Assembly: GCA_936440205.1 (NCBI GenBank)
Contig: OW387135.1
Coordinates: 26,514,792 to 26,578,791 of the forward strand
Length of the DNA stretch: 64,000 nt
From: Lepidonotus clava
Taxonomy: Eukaryota; Annelida; Polychaeta; Phyllodocida; Polynoidae
Reading direction: 5' to 3'
A program made the position numbers and the translations under genes. The notes under the pieces were generated by a model, which was not told the DNA's origin, did not search any database, and saw only the letters and a list, made by a program, of their open reading frames with translations. Shown here piece by piece: positions 10,317 through 22,263 of this stretch; within the stretch, counting starts at the first letter, position 1; each line of letters starts with the position of its first letter.

Positions 10317-10322
10317 CATGCA
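10317..10322 (-). promoter_or_regulatory. Further upstream UGCAUG (TGCATGCACGCATGCC)
   Basis: TGCATG at 10322-10317 on the minus strand is followed by a second GCATG at 10313-10309, about 210-220 nt upstream of the 93-nt exon. It is the outer end of the site cluster. Confidence 0.5.
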
Positions 10323-11590
10323 GTAGACACACGCACACACGCATCCGAATAGAGAGAATACACGACGGACAGAACAGAGAAAGCACAGAGGTTGCCGCAG
10401 CAAAGGGGGAAGGGAGGAATCTCTTCTACTTGGTGCAAGATCATAATCATAACGGGGGATGGACATTGACACGTCATCGGAGACATCTTCATAAGAGTAA
10501 TAATGATCATCAGGGTTAGAGAATTCAAAACAATAAGGTACATGAGAAACACAGAACTCTGTGGAAGCTCCTTGCAAAAGGCTCAGTGGTCGTAATCACC
10601 TTGGTGAGGCAGTAATGGGGGCCAGGGGAGGCGGGTAGTTGGCAAATTTGAGCCTCACACCCTCAGGTTTGACAAAGATGGCTTGCCTAAATATTGAAAA
10701 GAAATCACCATGAACCACCCAGAAACGATTAGACTAGGCCACCTCAAGCAGAAGGTCTAATGATCATAATTAAAGTAGTGTGCAATGGCGGCAATGCTTG
10801 CAAAGAGCCTACACATTGCTACGAGTCACCATTAGGGAGGCAGAGAGGGGAGACAGCAGAGAGTGGAGAGTGTGAGAGACAGTGGACGAGACAAACTGAG
10901 AGTGTGATTGGAGAAGGAACTGCCCTAAACCCAGGAGGGGCACCACAGCCGGACAGAGAATTAACCCAGGTGAGGAGGTGTGAGGGGGGAGATGAGAGAC
11001 ATGACAGACAAAGGCACCACCACCATCATTACAGGGGGAACGGGCCACCCAGCACTGCGTGTATTGACAAGAAAGGATCTATTGTATGTTAAATATCTAA
11101 AAGCGAGATGCCATCTATACATTAATCAAAACGTGTGTTTTTAGTTTAAGTACCCGAAGCACATTTGTATATCAAAATCTATTACGGTATGTTATCTATT
11201 CTTAGATTAAAGAATGAAATACGAAAAAAAAAATCATTGGAAATATTGACAGGCTATAAGCGATCATAACCGACTAGTGTCCTTCAGAAATGAAATAACA
11301 AATTTAAAGGTATAGAATCTGCCAATCTAAGGATAATATTCAAATTCAGACTGTCACTGGCGTATTCCTATTACCGAAGGAGCAAATGTCAGTCTGGAAC
11401 TGCATTGCTGTTAATAGCCATGGGAATATTGTAACACCGTGCCCTCGGTTCCCAAAGCAGTTGGTTCGGCTACAATCTGAGAGGAGTAGTAGCAGTGCTG
11501 GGGGGACCCGTCAGTGCGAGTTACAGGGGGGACAGACCGGGTGAGTAGGACATGAAGCCAACAGTGAGATGGGTTACGACTCTCAGTCAG

Positions 11591-11651
11591 TGAGCAGCTC
11601 ACAGAGTGGAGCAGATGAGTGGTGCAGAGACAGACGTCTACCGAGCTGCTC
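11591..11651. repeat. Inverted GAGCAGCTC / GAGCTGCTC pair, 43-bp spacer
   Basis: GAGCAGCTC at 11591-11599 and GAGCTGCTC at 11643-11651 form a convergent pair like those at 8371-8401 and 61207-61259. Confidence 0.55.
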
Positions 11652-12664
11652 TAACGGCCCACAAAGAGAAGCATTCTGGCACAGAGATGGAGATGAAGGT
11701 GCAACAGACAGGTTGGTGTGAGTAGTAATGGACATCAAGAGTCTACACCTTGGATTTACATAGAGAATGTGTTAACGGCAATACGCCAGGTGGTGCTGGG
11801 ATTATTTCCTCACCAACTTACAATATCTCACTGTTTTTGGACGGAGCAACAACTTTACTGTTGCCCCATAATTTTGAAGTAAAGGGTAGATGCGTATACA
11901 AGGTATCAGATAAACGGTTTCTCGCACCAAGCAGTGTATACAAGCAGCGAAATATGTTTTAGTTGTTTTTTTCATTCTTTAATTTTTTTCATTATCGATA
12001 GTTGATGATACAAAATTCACTGGGCTAAGCTTTGTGCCTTGTGATAGATTCGGGCATGGTGAGCAGAGGCGACTCTGCGTCGTTTTTGTCAGTCAAAGCG
12101 TTAATCGAATGGAAGGGAGGACATTCTTACATTGTCTATGTACATGGTAGGTGTAGACAATTTAATATGGCACAATGGGTGGGATGTGTGTAACAAAGGC
12201 ACAGGGTCAAAATCTGCAGAGAAGTGTTCGCTATCTATATATACATATGGTCATCCTCTTAATAGTAAGGCCCTTATTGAATAGACTTTGTCCAGAGTTG
12301 TTGAAATAGCAGAATTGACATCGTTGCTACTTAATCTTAACATTTAGTGTAACCTTACATATTTTAACTTAAATAATATACCGTCGGTCTTATGACCCTG
12401 TACAACTTTGTTACACACAGCCCCAATAAGCAGTAAATTCAATTTCAATATGACCAATCGTAATATCAAACACAACAATGTTAATGGAATAGATTCTTTT
12501 TACAGTAAATTGAAATTCCATTGAGAAATTACAGTATCAGTTGAAAAAAAGCTTACATATTTCAATGTACATACGATCTTTACAGTATAAGTACATATAC
12601 TTTGTTAATTTGAAATGTCACGGAAATCGACTTATGTTTTGCTTTTAACAGTATGGAAACTTAC

Positions 12665-12718
12665 CTTCGATCCTCGTTCATTGAAAATAATCTCTACATC
12701 AAGGATTGGACCAAATTG
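12665..12718 (-). CDS. Rbfox: Rbfox 54-nt RRM exon (phase 0-0)
   Basis: Acceptor CTCTCTTTTCAG precedes CAA TTT GGT CCA ATC CTT GAT GTA GAG ATT ATT TTC AAT GAA CGA GGA TCG AAG, then donor GTAAGTTTCC. The peptide QFGPILDVEIIFNERGSK is the beta2-beta3 part of the RRM; vertebrates have QFGKILDVEIIFNERGSK. The exon is 54 nt in both. The Lys-to-Pro change is in the loop before beta2; a variable residue is expected here (Drosophila has Thr, as I recall). This exon gives an unambiguous family assignment. Confidence 0.98.
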
Positions 12719-15700
12719 CTGAAAAGAGAGAAGACCATATTAAACTCCACACAAACACACCCCCAAACTAAGTAAATTTCTTTTTTTCTTCCTCTCCTTC
12801 TGAGATATGATTTAAAACAAACAAACATAAACTGTAGAAACAACCAATTTACACTTTACTGTGACAAATAATGGATGTTCGTTCAGGAAATACTGGTATA
12901 AACCGTTAAGCATAGTTCTTCTCTTATGACGAAGGGCAGAGTATTTTTTTAATGTCATCATGAAATAGAGCAACTGTGTTGGGGGAAAGTTGGGTACATT
13001 ACGGGTTTACTCATGCAGATATATATGTCACTTGCTGGATCTAAATAGGAGGCTCAAGGTTGCAGCTGGACTGCAATCATATCGAGAAATGAAAAATGTA
13101 CGGAAATGTGTTGTCTACCTACAGAGGGTACTTATAATACACAGCACAGACATCTGACCACCACCAGTTAAGTAGAAAAGTGGCCGTTCTTATTGTGTTC
13201 AGCCAATGATAATAATTAAGGAACTCAATAACCAACTACGTATTGCCTCTCCATGTGGCATGCTTGGTGAATAGGTTCTACACACGCCCCCTGTATCCTG
13301 TACGTCGGCCACCGGATCGCCTCTGCTGGGTGCCATGCTTGTAGTGACTGGGCCAGGCCGAGGGGCGGCTACCTTCTACTACTGTAAGGGATAGGGGGCT
13401 TTTTTCTACCATTATACGACGTCACAACCATCTACCATGTGACGTCAGCAATGTACTGAGATGACCTGTTCCAACTTCCACCCGGCAACATACAACTACA
13501 GCAATCTATAATTACTTCCCATGTTACACCCACGTAAACTCCCCTCCCGTTAAAGCCCCTTGGCTGAAGTCATCGCCCTTGATGGGGCAATGTCCCACGA
13601 CTGCGGCTTACTCCGATCCCCGGCCCGACCAAAGGGCACTTGGCGACTAAGGGGAAGTGGGCGACGCTTATAGCTCTAAGAGGAGGTGAAGCGGCGGCTG
13701 GGGAGAGGATGGCGTCAGGACAGCGTCCCACTGACCTTAGAGTGCTGACCTTTTACTGCTTTCTTATCTGTCTCACTGTTTCCCACGTTTTAGTGCAATA
13801 CTCGTTTTGATAGAAGACTTTTTTCATATTATTGAATAACTTCTGTGCTGGTCACCAGCCATTGAATATTTCACTACTGTTGAATATGCCAAATGTCTTG
13901 GTCGTTCTCTACGGAGGTTTTTTTTATGTTTTACGGTACATGAAGAAAAAGCAAACTGTATTTTTCTGGTTATGTAGCCTTAGTCAAAATGAATTAGTAT
14001 ACACCGCTACCAATTAAAGTTGTGATAGTATTGCCAAAGCACTTCTAATATGGTGTCTGTCAAAAAGTGTTGTTTTTCTTTGGTCCTACAGTAATTTGGG
14101 GGGTACATGAATCAGCAGCCGAGTGAGGGCAGTAGCAGCCTTCACGTCTCCATCCATTGGTCTGATTAAAAATTCATGCAAAATGACAAGAGAAGACTGG
14201 CAAATGATCATGCACTGTGCATATGCATATATACAATACGGACATGCTCCAACAAAGTTGGGTGCGGTTTACACTGACCAAAGCCTTATGGTGGTAGCCT
14301 ACGGGGGTCCCTACACCTTAGTCCACGAACAGACACCATCAACATGTTCATTAATAATCAGCGGGATGAATGAGTGAGCAACTGAAAGCCATTTCCTCCC
14401 CAGGCCTCCACACAATCACTGCGCCATCTGGGCCCAATCTACGCCTGCTTGGAGGTTTCCTTTAGCCTATTTGCTTTTTGTTCTTGCTGCTGAAGAATAG
14501 CCAGCCGTCTGTGAAAAGGGGTTGATTACTCTTAATGTGTAAATATTATTAGTAGTAGTACTGGCCGGGTTATCTAGATAACGCCGACGTTTGTGTTTGT
14601 GCAGGGAAAAAAATCACCACTTTAAAAACTACAGAAAAATCACCAGTCACCCAGATCTTATCAGCGAAAAACAAAAAACCAACTTAGCAGTACGTATGGA
14701 ATAATGATATTGTGTGCGAGATAAAGGATTAATAATTGGTCGGTGAGAACTGCGGGAGAGGCGACCCCTGAGCGGGCCTCACTCAGCGACCACCTCGGGC
14801 AGGGTTCTCCCACGCCTTCTAGTATAGTGGTTGGCACTGTCATCATGGTTTGCATGGCTAGGGGCACGTCACTTCTAAAGGAAACTAAAATATCTCATAT
14901 CTCCTCAAATAGAGTAAGGCTTTGAAAAGGGAGCACAAGACAACGAATGCAGCCCATGCTGCCCCGAACAGTCGGTCGGCGGTCTTTTAGAGATCACAAT
15001 AATATATAACTGGGGCATGCCTACAAGTAAAACAAAAAAAATGTATATCGGGAATTCATTTCAATTCCATGAGGAATGTAAAAAAAGACTAAGAGATGCC
15101 ACTGGGACATGACAACTCCTACCGATGGTAATAATAATAATATTGACTGTATTTTGGATGTTGCCCTACGATGCGATGGTTAATGACAGTGTTGGTAGCG
15201 TGTGAAGGGCACCAATACAGATTCTCCAATAAATACATACATACATTGTTGAAGGTACTCACCGTCTGCAAGAGACGAAACACAAGCCAAAAATGAATAT
15301 TTAGTAAGACAAGAGGGGTCCGGGGATAGTTTGTTATCACGACCGGCGCTACATGAATACGACAGAAAACAAGCTGAATCACAGATTACCAATCTGTCTA
15401 CAGCTCAAACCTCAAGTCTACTTGGGATTAGTGGTCCTCTTGGTTGAATGTAGACTTCATACTTCGCATAGATTCGCTTTCCCCTACTAAAACCAGTCGG
15501 GTGGATTTAGAGGAAGATCGGTCATCTAACAAAGTGTACAGTTGTGGGGTATCTTCCTCCATGTAGAGGGGAAGAGAGACAATTTAATATGAAAAATATG
15601 TGGCACGATATGCCGGTGATGTTTCAAGCGGTTGGGACAAACGTCCCTGAAAACAAGCCAAAACATAGGAAGCGCTTGACCATTACAAACATACTACAGG

Positions 15701-16061
15701 ACTTGAGTGTACTTGTTATGCTCTGTTCATGGATACGTTTAGGATTGTTAAGATGGTCTGTCTTGAAAAAGAGAAACTGAACTAGAATGGCGAAAAAGTA
15801 GAAATAACATGGATGAACGTTTACGTGTATAGGTGAAAGAATCAAGCTAGTTGCTAGCTGAGGTACAAAGACTGGAAACTGAAGATGCAGATTAATACTT
15901 AATAAATCGCCGCCAGCTTTATGATGTCTATGGTGTTGGCTGGAAATGTACAACTGAGCATGGACGAATGTGTGCTGCCCAGACGGGCTGTTCTACCCCC
16001 ATGACCCCTGGTAGACCGGTGGGTAGGAGACCCTGGAGGAGGTCAGCGAGTCAGTACTTAC
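12719..16061 (-). other. Rbfox intron inside the RRM coding region
   Basis: This is 3.3 kb of intron with AT-rich and mixed composition. A GCATG-rich area lies on the minus strand at about 13010-13340 (TGCATG near 13016, GCATG near 13260 and 13335). An acceptor and donor separated by only 3 nt lie at 15263-15265. I find no gene. Confidence 0.5.
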
Positions 16062-16193
16062 CCCTAATAAGCTCCTTAGGTCGGCCTCCCGGAAACGGAA
16101 AGGGATGTTGGAGACGTGTAGTCGTTTGGGGCCTGAGCTGGAGGAATTCGACCCGGGCGACGTGGCCGGAGCCTCGCTCTCAAGGTCTGTTTG
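16062..16193 (-). CDS. Rbfox: Rbfox exon: Ser-rich linker and RRM start with RNP2 (132 nt, phase 0-0)
   Basis: Acceptor CATCTAACAG precedes CAA ACA GAC CTT GAG AGC..., ending TTA TTA GGG before donor GTAAGTACTG. The 44 residues begin [20 protein letters not shown] and continue [20 protein letters not shown] then [17 protein letters not shown] is the RBFOX RNP2 and beta1 segment. Preceded by ...GVEQQT, the junction recreates the family's TQTD motif. The first helix is unusual: [10 protein letters not shown] where other animals have RDPDLR(Q/A)MFG. The core Phe is replaced by Leu, and Pro by Ala. The splice donor immediately after GGG is conserved. Confidence 0.96.
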
Positions 16194-18387
16194 CTGTTAG
16201 ATGGGGAGAAAGTGAGCATTATGTTAAATGGGTAGATCACATTTTATACATAGTGGTCTCATTGTAATGGACTACCATCAACGATTGAAAGATGAAATCT
16301 TTATATGTACATGTGAAAATCACCCTACTGTATGCAAATGAGCTAATAATCTTAATGTTGAATGTTATAAAGTTAATGCAAAATTGGTGACACTCGCCAA
16401 AGGATGGAATGCCCTTGGTTCGTTACCATAGAAACGCATTTTAATCGACATTCTGGTATCTTGATTTTCTGCTGTATACATGTGATAATCACAATTTAAT
16501 CGTGGCATCTACTTTAGAAAGTAATTAAGATAAAATCATAATTTGCATTGTCTTCGTCAAGAAGAGAGAAATGACGAAGATATCATTATACAGAGTGCTT
16601 ATCCATCAAGGACTTAAAAGGGATGGCTGCTATCTAGTGTAGTAGCAGTCGTGGAAGTGGTAGTAGTCACTAAAGACACCATGCACCATCACCTAAAGAG
16701 TCATCATGCAGATTATAGTGGACATTCCCTGTTCCCAATTGTGATTTATGTAATATTCAGGGGTTCAAAGGGTGGTAACAGTTGCTCTTCCGCCAGTTCC
16801 CCAAGGCTTACTAATGTGGCCTCATATTGCTCTTTCTTTTATGATGTTCTAGGTCATCTCACAGCTACACACCACCCCATTCAGTTCCCCTATATTCTCC
16901 CACTATTTGAAAAAAGGCGGAAAAAGGGAATAAGATATAGGGGAAAAAAGGAAAATAAAATCACTCACAATCTCGTTTCACCACCCCATCCCGACTTTCC
17001 CCCTGGAAGGCCCAATCCCCATCATCTCGGGCAGGTCTCGTCGGAGGTGCCACCTAATCCGGGCCCCCGTAAAGCTCCCCCTTCTAGCCCACCCTGCATC
17101 CCGTCGCCATATCTACTGAGGCCTGATAGCATCTCAATTGTGTTAGGCGAATCAAATGGAGGGCTTCCCCGCCTCCAGTAGGCGGGCAGGCGACGGATTA
17201 TCACCCCCTTATCGGAACCGGAAATACGGCCAGGCGCCATTGCCGCGACACATCGCACATACACATCGTCGACTGCCGCGTCGTCGGCTTCCTGGATAGG
17301 TGCATTATGGGGGTGAGGAGGGCGGCCATATTGCCTGTCTGGGTGGGTGGGGTATATGGGGGTATATGGCTGCCGGGGGAGGAGTGGGTGGGTGTAGGCT
17401 GACCTCCTCCAGGGCGCCTGCTGCCACCCAGCAGCGCCTGGAGAAGAAACCCAGTCAGCACCTACCACTAGGCCGAGCGGCTCGAGTAGCGGGCACCCAC
17501 GTCGTGTGTTTATGACACACAGACCACCGGAAGGCCGATACCTCCAGTGTGTGAGTGTGGGTGTCACTTGGTTATTTACCCAGGGAATGGGCACACCTCA
17601 CCCCGTCCTCCAGGGCTGCCAGCAGGTGACATGCTAGCATAATAACATGCCGACACAGCATGAAAGCCATGTGCGAGGTAACGGTGATGGTGGGTGGTAT
17701 CGTGCAGCATGTCTGACACGATGCTGTGACGGCATGGGAGCTCGTTGTGTCAGGGGTAGGGGGAAGTCCCCTCCATGGCAGAACACATGCCATTGTTCGT
17801 AATATCCCCCGGCTATAGATGGCCACTTCAAGTTTGCTGAATGTGCAATGTCGGTAGTCTGATAATAAGCCTACCGTGCACTTAGCTTTTACTGGTTTAT
17901 TTTGAGTGAATTAGGCCTGCCCTATTTCCATTGGGAAAACACATGAAATCGCATTGTCTCTGATGCGATATGGTAAGGTACGATTAGATGTCATATCAGG
18001 GGTCGCGCTAGCCTTCTGGATTTGTCTCAAAATTCCGATTTTAGTCACAATTTCAAATATCTTGCTACAAGTTCTAAAACCAAGACGCATAGCCATATCA
18101 ACCATTGGCGACGTTGCGCTTTTGTAGGGCGACCCCTGTGTAATATACCGGTAGTATCCATTTCTTACAAACGCCTATTTCATATTTGCGCAACATAATG
18201 CACATGTATCACAAAGCATGTTATGGACTGGGTACAATGTAGTTCCCTGACCTCGGCCCGGCTGCCCCACATGCTCCCCGCCGTGTGATGGCCTGCTCTC
18301 ACGATGCACCCAGCGGGCAGTGATGGCTACCCACCGACCGAGCTGCTCACTTCGGAGCTCACATGGAAAACGAGCTGCTCACTTTCT

Positions 18388-18690
18388 GCTCGAAACGTGC
18401 TACGTCCGCCATTGGAAAGGACGCCATATTCTATAGATATATATACACCCAAAGTTAAAATAAGTAAATTAGGTTGGGTTCATTATTCGGGGAGGCGTTC
18501 ACGAAGAAATACAATTATGCAACTGCAGTGCAACTGCCCACATTTTACTCGAAACTTGGTATATCTGTCATGGCTGTAAAGGACTCAATTCTATAAATAA
18601 ACCCAACGCTGAAATAAGTATTTTAGGTTGGGTTCATTATTCGATGAGGCGTTCACAAAGAAATATATGTAACCGCAGTGCAACTAGGTC
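18388..18690. repeat. Imperfect tandem repeat, two units of about 154 bp
   Basis: Both units run CTCGAAAC, a CTG-rich stretch, GGA(A)AGGAC, TTCTATA, ACCCAA, AAATAAGTA, then AGGTTGGGTTCATTATTCG, GAGGCGTTCAC, AAGAAATA and GCAGTGCAACT. The AGGTTGGGTT blocks lie at 18471 and 18625. Divergence of roughly a quarter suggests an old duplication. Two GAGCTGCTC words (18340, 18372) sit just before unit 1. Confidence 0.7.
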
Positions 18691-19394
18691 ATTTGTAATG
18701 TACAGCACAAGAGTAATGTTACTGTCAGTAAATATGTCAGTAAACGTCCCCCCCCCCGACTCCCAGCCTCGGCCGGTATCGGCAGGAGCCCCGTTGGATC
18801 AGCTCTCACTAAGCCACTCATGACCTACTTTCTCCCGTTCGCTCATCTTGCCACAGCTGCTCTTATTTTTCTCCACCAATACTGGAGTCACGTATTCTGC
18901 GCCGACAACGGGTGCCCTGGATCGTCTTACCCGCTCGGCCATGATTTACAAGTTATGACAAAGGAAAAGAAGTGTATATTGACGTCGTTCACCGCCTTTT
19001 ATCAATTATGGCGATGGGGTTTAGTTTATGCCTACATGGCGTGTTGATTAGCATATCATATGTAAGGTCTATTCGCACACCACATCATTTCGCAATTTAA
19101 TGCATATTGCTCATGCAGTTTATTCACACTTAACAAACATGCAGTTGTGTAACAAACTAAAAGTCGCACATAAATTATTAGTACTCAACTAGCTGACACT
19201 ACCCAGACTAAAACACACGGGTAAAAAAGCACTACCACCAACACACGAAATCAAACTACTGGGTTAATAATAATCGTCGGAGGGATTTAAACATAATATA
19301 CAGTGAGGTACATGCAAGTCGCGCAGAGGTCGAGCAGCAGGAGGGGTGCAGCATACACTGTTGTAGGGAGGTCAGAGCGGACGGACGGGGGACT

Positions 19395-19408
19395 GGGGGG
19401 GGGGGGGG
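19395..19408. repeat. G14 homopolymer
   Basis: Run of 14 G on the plus strand, in a G-rich context. Confidence 0.9.
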
Positions 19409-21671
19409 AGACTCACAGACTCTGTAATACGGATTATAATGATGGTCGGACACAGGGACACACAATATATACGGACCACGGCGGGTCAGGAGGTCACGTC
19501 GGGGTCATTCTACACGAGAACAAGGGCCTAGACTTGGGAAACAAGCCTATGGGTGACACTGACCAATCCCCTTGTTAATGGTATGTACGGCAGTGTCGGT
19601 CTGGCCCCATTTATATACATATATCCGAGTAATACATACACTATGACAAAGATCGCCCCGAGCCCCGCCCACTGGTGTCCTCATTCACAATACAGACACA
19701 TAATGTATGCATACAGTCCCCCTTTCAGATGGCCCAAATCCCTATCCCCGTCTCCGTATACCGCCGACTGGTCGCATAACCAACACGCACACGTCGCATT
19801 GGCCGCGTGCCACCCATGCCGTCAGGGCGACGTAGTTAAACCTTGACGTCAGCGCCCCCTCCCCCACTCTGCTAATCGCCATTTCTCATCAGACCCAAAA
19901 ATGTGCGGGGACAAGGAACGGTCCACATGCCGGCCCCCTGAATTAGGCATGTGCGGAGAATGAGCACACAACAATAATTGCTAGGGATAAAAAAGTGTAA
20001 GTTGGGGAGCTGCTCGAAACCAGAGCGGCCCTGACCCCGGCCGGCCCTGCATGGAATGGGCATGTCACGTGGCCGGCTCTGACCCCGCTAATTAAACAAT
20101 CAGTCGGCAATTAGCCCTAATACCGGGCGACGGACCAGGATCTGCGGCCAGCCCATGTGGGTCAAACGGCCGGTTAGCACACACAGCATGGCGGTGCCCT
20201 CATCCCACGGCAAACACGCACCCCCAGCATTATAGACTGGGCAGTGCAATCTCTCCCTAATACCCCATAGTCTCTGAATACACAGACAAGTAACGAAGGG
20301 GGAATCTAATTGTTAAATGCATCCAAATGCACTATAACAGCATACTGTATCCACAGGGACGTTCATAAAGAGAAGGACCATAGTTCTACTGACGTCAAAT
20401 TTAGCTTAGAAACCATAAGCCTTGGCACGTACGTTTTGCCCAGTCTATTCTTTTAATACAGCTAAAGGCTAACTGATTACCTCCACAGGAAGATATATTT
20501 TGCTTACATTGAGTGGTGGCTAGCAGACCATATTAAAGTGAATATTGTGGACAGCGTAGCAACATAAAACGGTTTCCCCTTATATTTCCACGCTGTAGAG
20601 AAGCTATCTAGTGAATGACCAAATGCCCGCCCCAGCGTGACCATTGTATTAAGGTGCTGTATTATAGGTATAGACATGAAACCCATAAAACGTCCCAGTA
20701 TAATCTGTTCTCATAAGCCATGGTCGGGTTTACGATGTCAAGGTTAGTTCCTATACCCGCATTAGCACGTTGATAATTCGTGTCACCCGTATGCTGGTTC
20801 ATTTCATTTATGGTTCAATCGTACCTCTTCCTATGGCACTCCACTAAACTAACTCTCAGGCAAGTGAGTTCGACTAAACTGAAGGGACTTACTTCTCAAT
20901 CAATCCTCAATACATTTTTGAAAAGTACGAATTTCAATCGAGTGTCACAAGTGCTTGAAGATCAAGAAAAATATAGGTTGCCAGTAAGGGTTGTACTTGC
21001 AGCAAGCAGTTTGTCTTCAAGCGTACAATGTAATGGGACCAAACCAGCTAGAAGCTTTTATTGTGGTTGGGAAATTTATGAGGGGTGTTTGGGTGACCCA
21101 TTTAGCTAGGTTATATTGGCTTTATGGTGACTAAGATTAAACTGGTAATAGTGGTGGGGGAGGGTTCAGTGATCATTATCTCGTATAGGATGGAGCACAT
21201 TTTCTTTTTCAGGTTTTGTATTTGATCTAGATTTGCCAACGGGAGATGAATTGGCATATCAGATGAATCAGTAACCAAACTTCGCCTGTTTTCAAATTCA
21301 AACAGGTCTCCAATACACACATGTGTACGTACATAACTCCACTGAAGAGTTATTACGCACCAAGGTTGGCGAGTTATTGGGGAAATTAGGCATTATAATC
21401 GAAGAAAGTGATTATCTTACATTTAATAAGCTATATTTTTAAACGTATACTAAAACCGTTACTGAAATAGAGATTGGCATGATATAAATATTGGTCATCA
21501 TGTTACTTTTAAACTCAAGGCAAAAAACGGTATTGGGTCTACTGACAGCACCATTGGTCTTTATAACTGCATCTATATATATATGAATTGCGACCCAAAC
21601 ACAATCATTTCACTGTGGTCAATCTCTACAAATGTGAGATAGATCATCAGCAAATTCATGAGCAATCAGCA

Positions 21672-22125
21672 CTGGGAGGAACAGTGGAAAGAGCTGCTCT
21701 CAGTGTAAAAAAGAAGCGAGCAACTTTGGTCGGTGCTACACTAAAGTAGTCTAAGTCGCAGAATGGATAGGGGGTGACTGTATGTCAGGTCTGAAGAATG
21801 GGTTAGCTCACTACTACTCTGAGGGATTAGGGTAAATTCAGTGTGCATCAAGGCATCCATGTGAACCAGTCAATGGTAGGCAGTTCTCCCTAAGTATGCT
21901 GGGAGGAACAGTGGAAAGAGCTGCTCTCAGTGTAAAAAAGAAGCGAGCAACTTTGGTCGGTGCTACACTAAAGTAGTCTAAGTCGCAGAATGGATAGGGG
22001 GTGACTGTATGTCAGGTCTGAAGAATGGGTTAGCTCACTACTACTCTGAGGGATTAGGGTAAATTCAGTGTGCATCAAGGCATCCATGTGAACCAGTCAA
22101 TGGTAGGCAGTTCTCCCTAAGTATG
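21672..22125. repeat. Perfect tandem duplication, 2 x 227 bp
   Basis: The block starting CTGGGAGGAACAGTGG at 21672-21898 is repeated at 21899-22125 with no difference that I can see. It carries no ORF. Perfect identity implies a very recent duplication or an assembly artefact. Each copy contains one GAGCTGCTC (21691, 21918). The duplication lies 100 bp downstream (minus-strand sense) of the candidate 39-nt exon at 22225-22263. Confidence 0.93.
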
Positions 22126-22224
22126 CTAGCTTTCCGACCGCCAAACAGCAGGCCGGAAAGAGCAGTACCTAATCCAAAGGGTTGGTGGGGAGTGGAGAAA
22201 GTAATCCAACAAAATTAAACTTAC

Positions 22225-22263
22225 TTTGGCGACCGCGTCAATGGGGGACCATTTTCGTAGAGT
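22225..22263 (-). CDS. Candidate 39-nt Rbfox cassette exon TLRKWSPIDAVAK (phase 0-0)
   Basis: On the minus strand a strong acceptor (TTCTCTACGTTTTTCGTTGTTAG) and donor AAA|GTAAGTTT frame 39 nt. In phase 0, which is the phase of this intron, it is open and reads TLRKWSPIDAVAK. It would be inserted between ...GVEQQT and QTDLES, just before the RRM linker. A TGCATG on the minus strand lies about 150 nt upstream (22416-22421), a place from which RBFOX usually represses. I do not recognise the peptide. The fit of length, phase and both splice sites makes it the best unannotated cassette candidate in the gene. Confidence 0.45.

Larger units (their letters stand above)
10102..12664 (-). other. Rbfox intron between the 54-nt and 93-nt RRM exons
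   Basis: This is 2.6 kb. It holds the UGCAUG cluster next to the 93-nt exon, a purine-rich stretch at about 10830-11010, and an inverted GAGCAGCTC/GAGCTGCTC pair at 11591-11599 and 11643-11651. Open frames on either strand are low-complexity and not gene-like. Confidence 0.55.
16194..22224 (-). other. Rbfox intron (left part), with tandem repeats and unassigned GC-rich block
   Basis: A 6-kb stretch. A GC-rich block at about 17000-17600 holds overlapping minus-strand open frames (190 and 86 codons) rich in Pro/Gly/His. These look compositional, though an acceptor at about 17440 (GTTTCTTCTCCAG) opens the 86-codon frame. It also contains the imperfect tandem repeat at 18388-18690, a G14 run at 19395-19408 and the 227-bp tandem duplication at 21672-22125. 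Confidence 0.5.

Noticed and set aside
17022-17594. 190-codon minus-strand ORF with an overlapping 86-codon ORF
   Set aside because: Both lie in a GC-rich block where stops are rare, overlap in different frames, and have Pro/Gly/His-biased composition without motifs. An acceptor at about 17440 exists, but no consensus donor closes a frame that fits the host intron.
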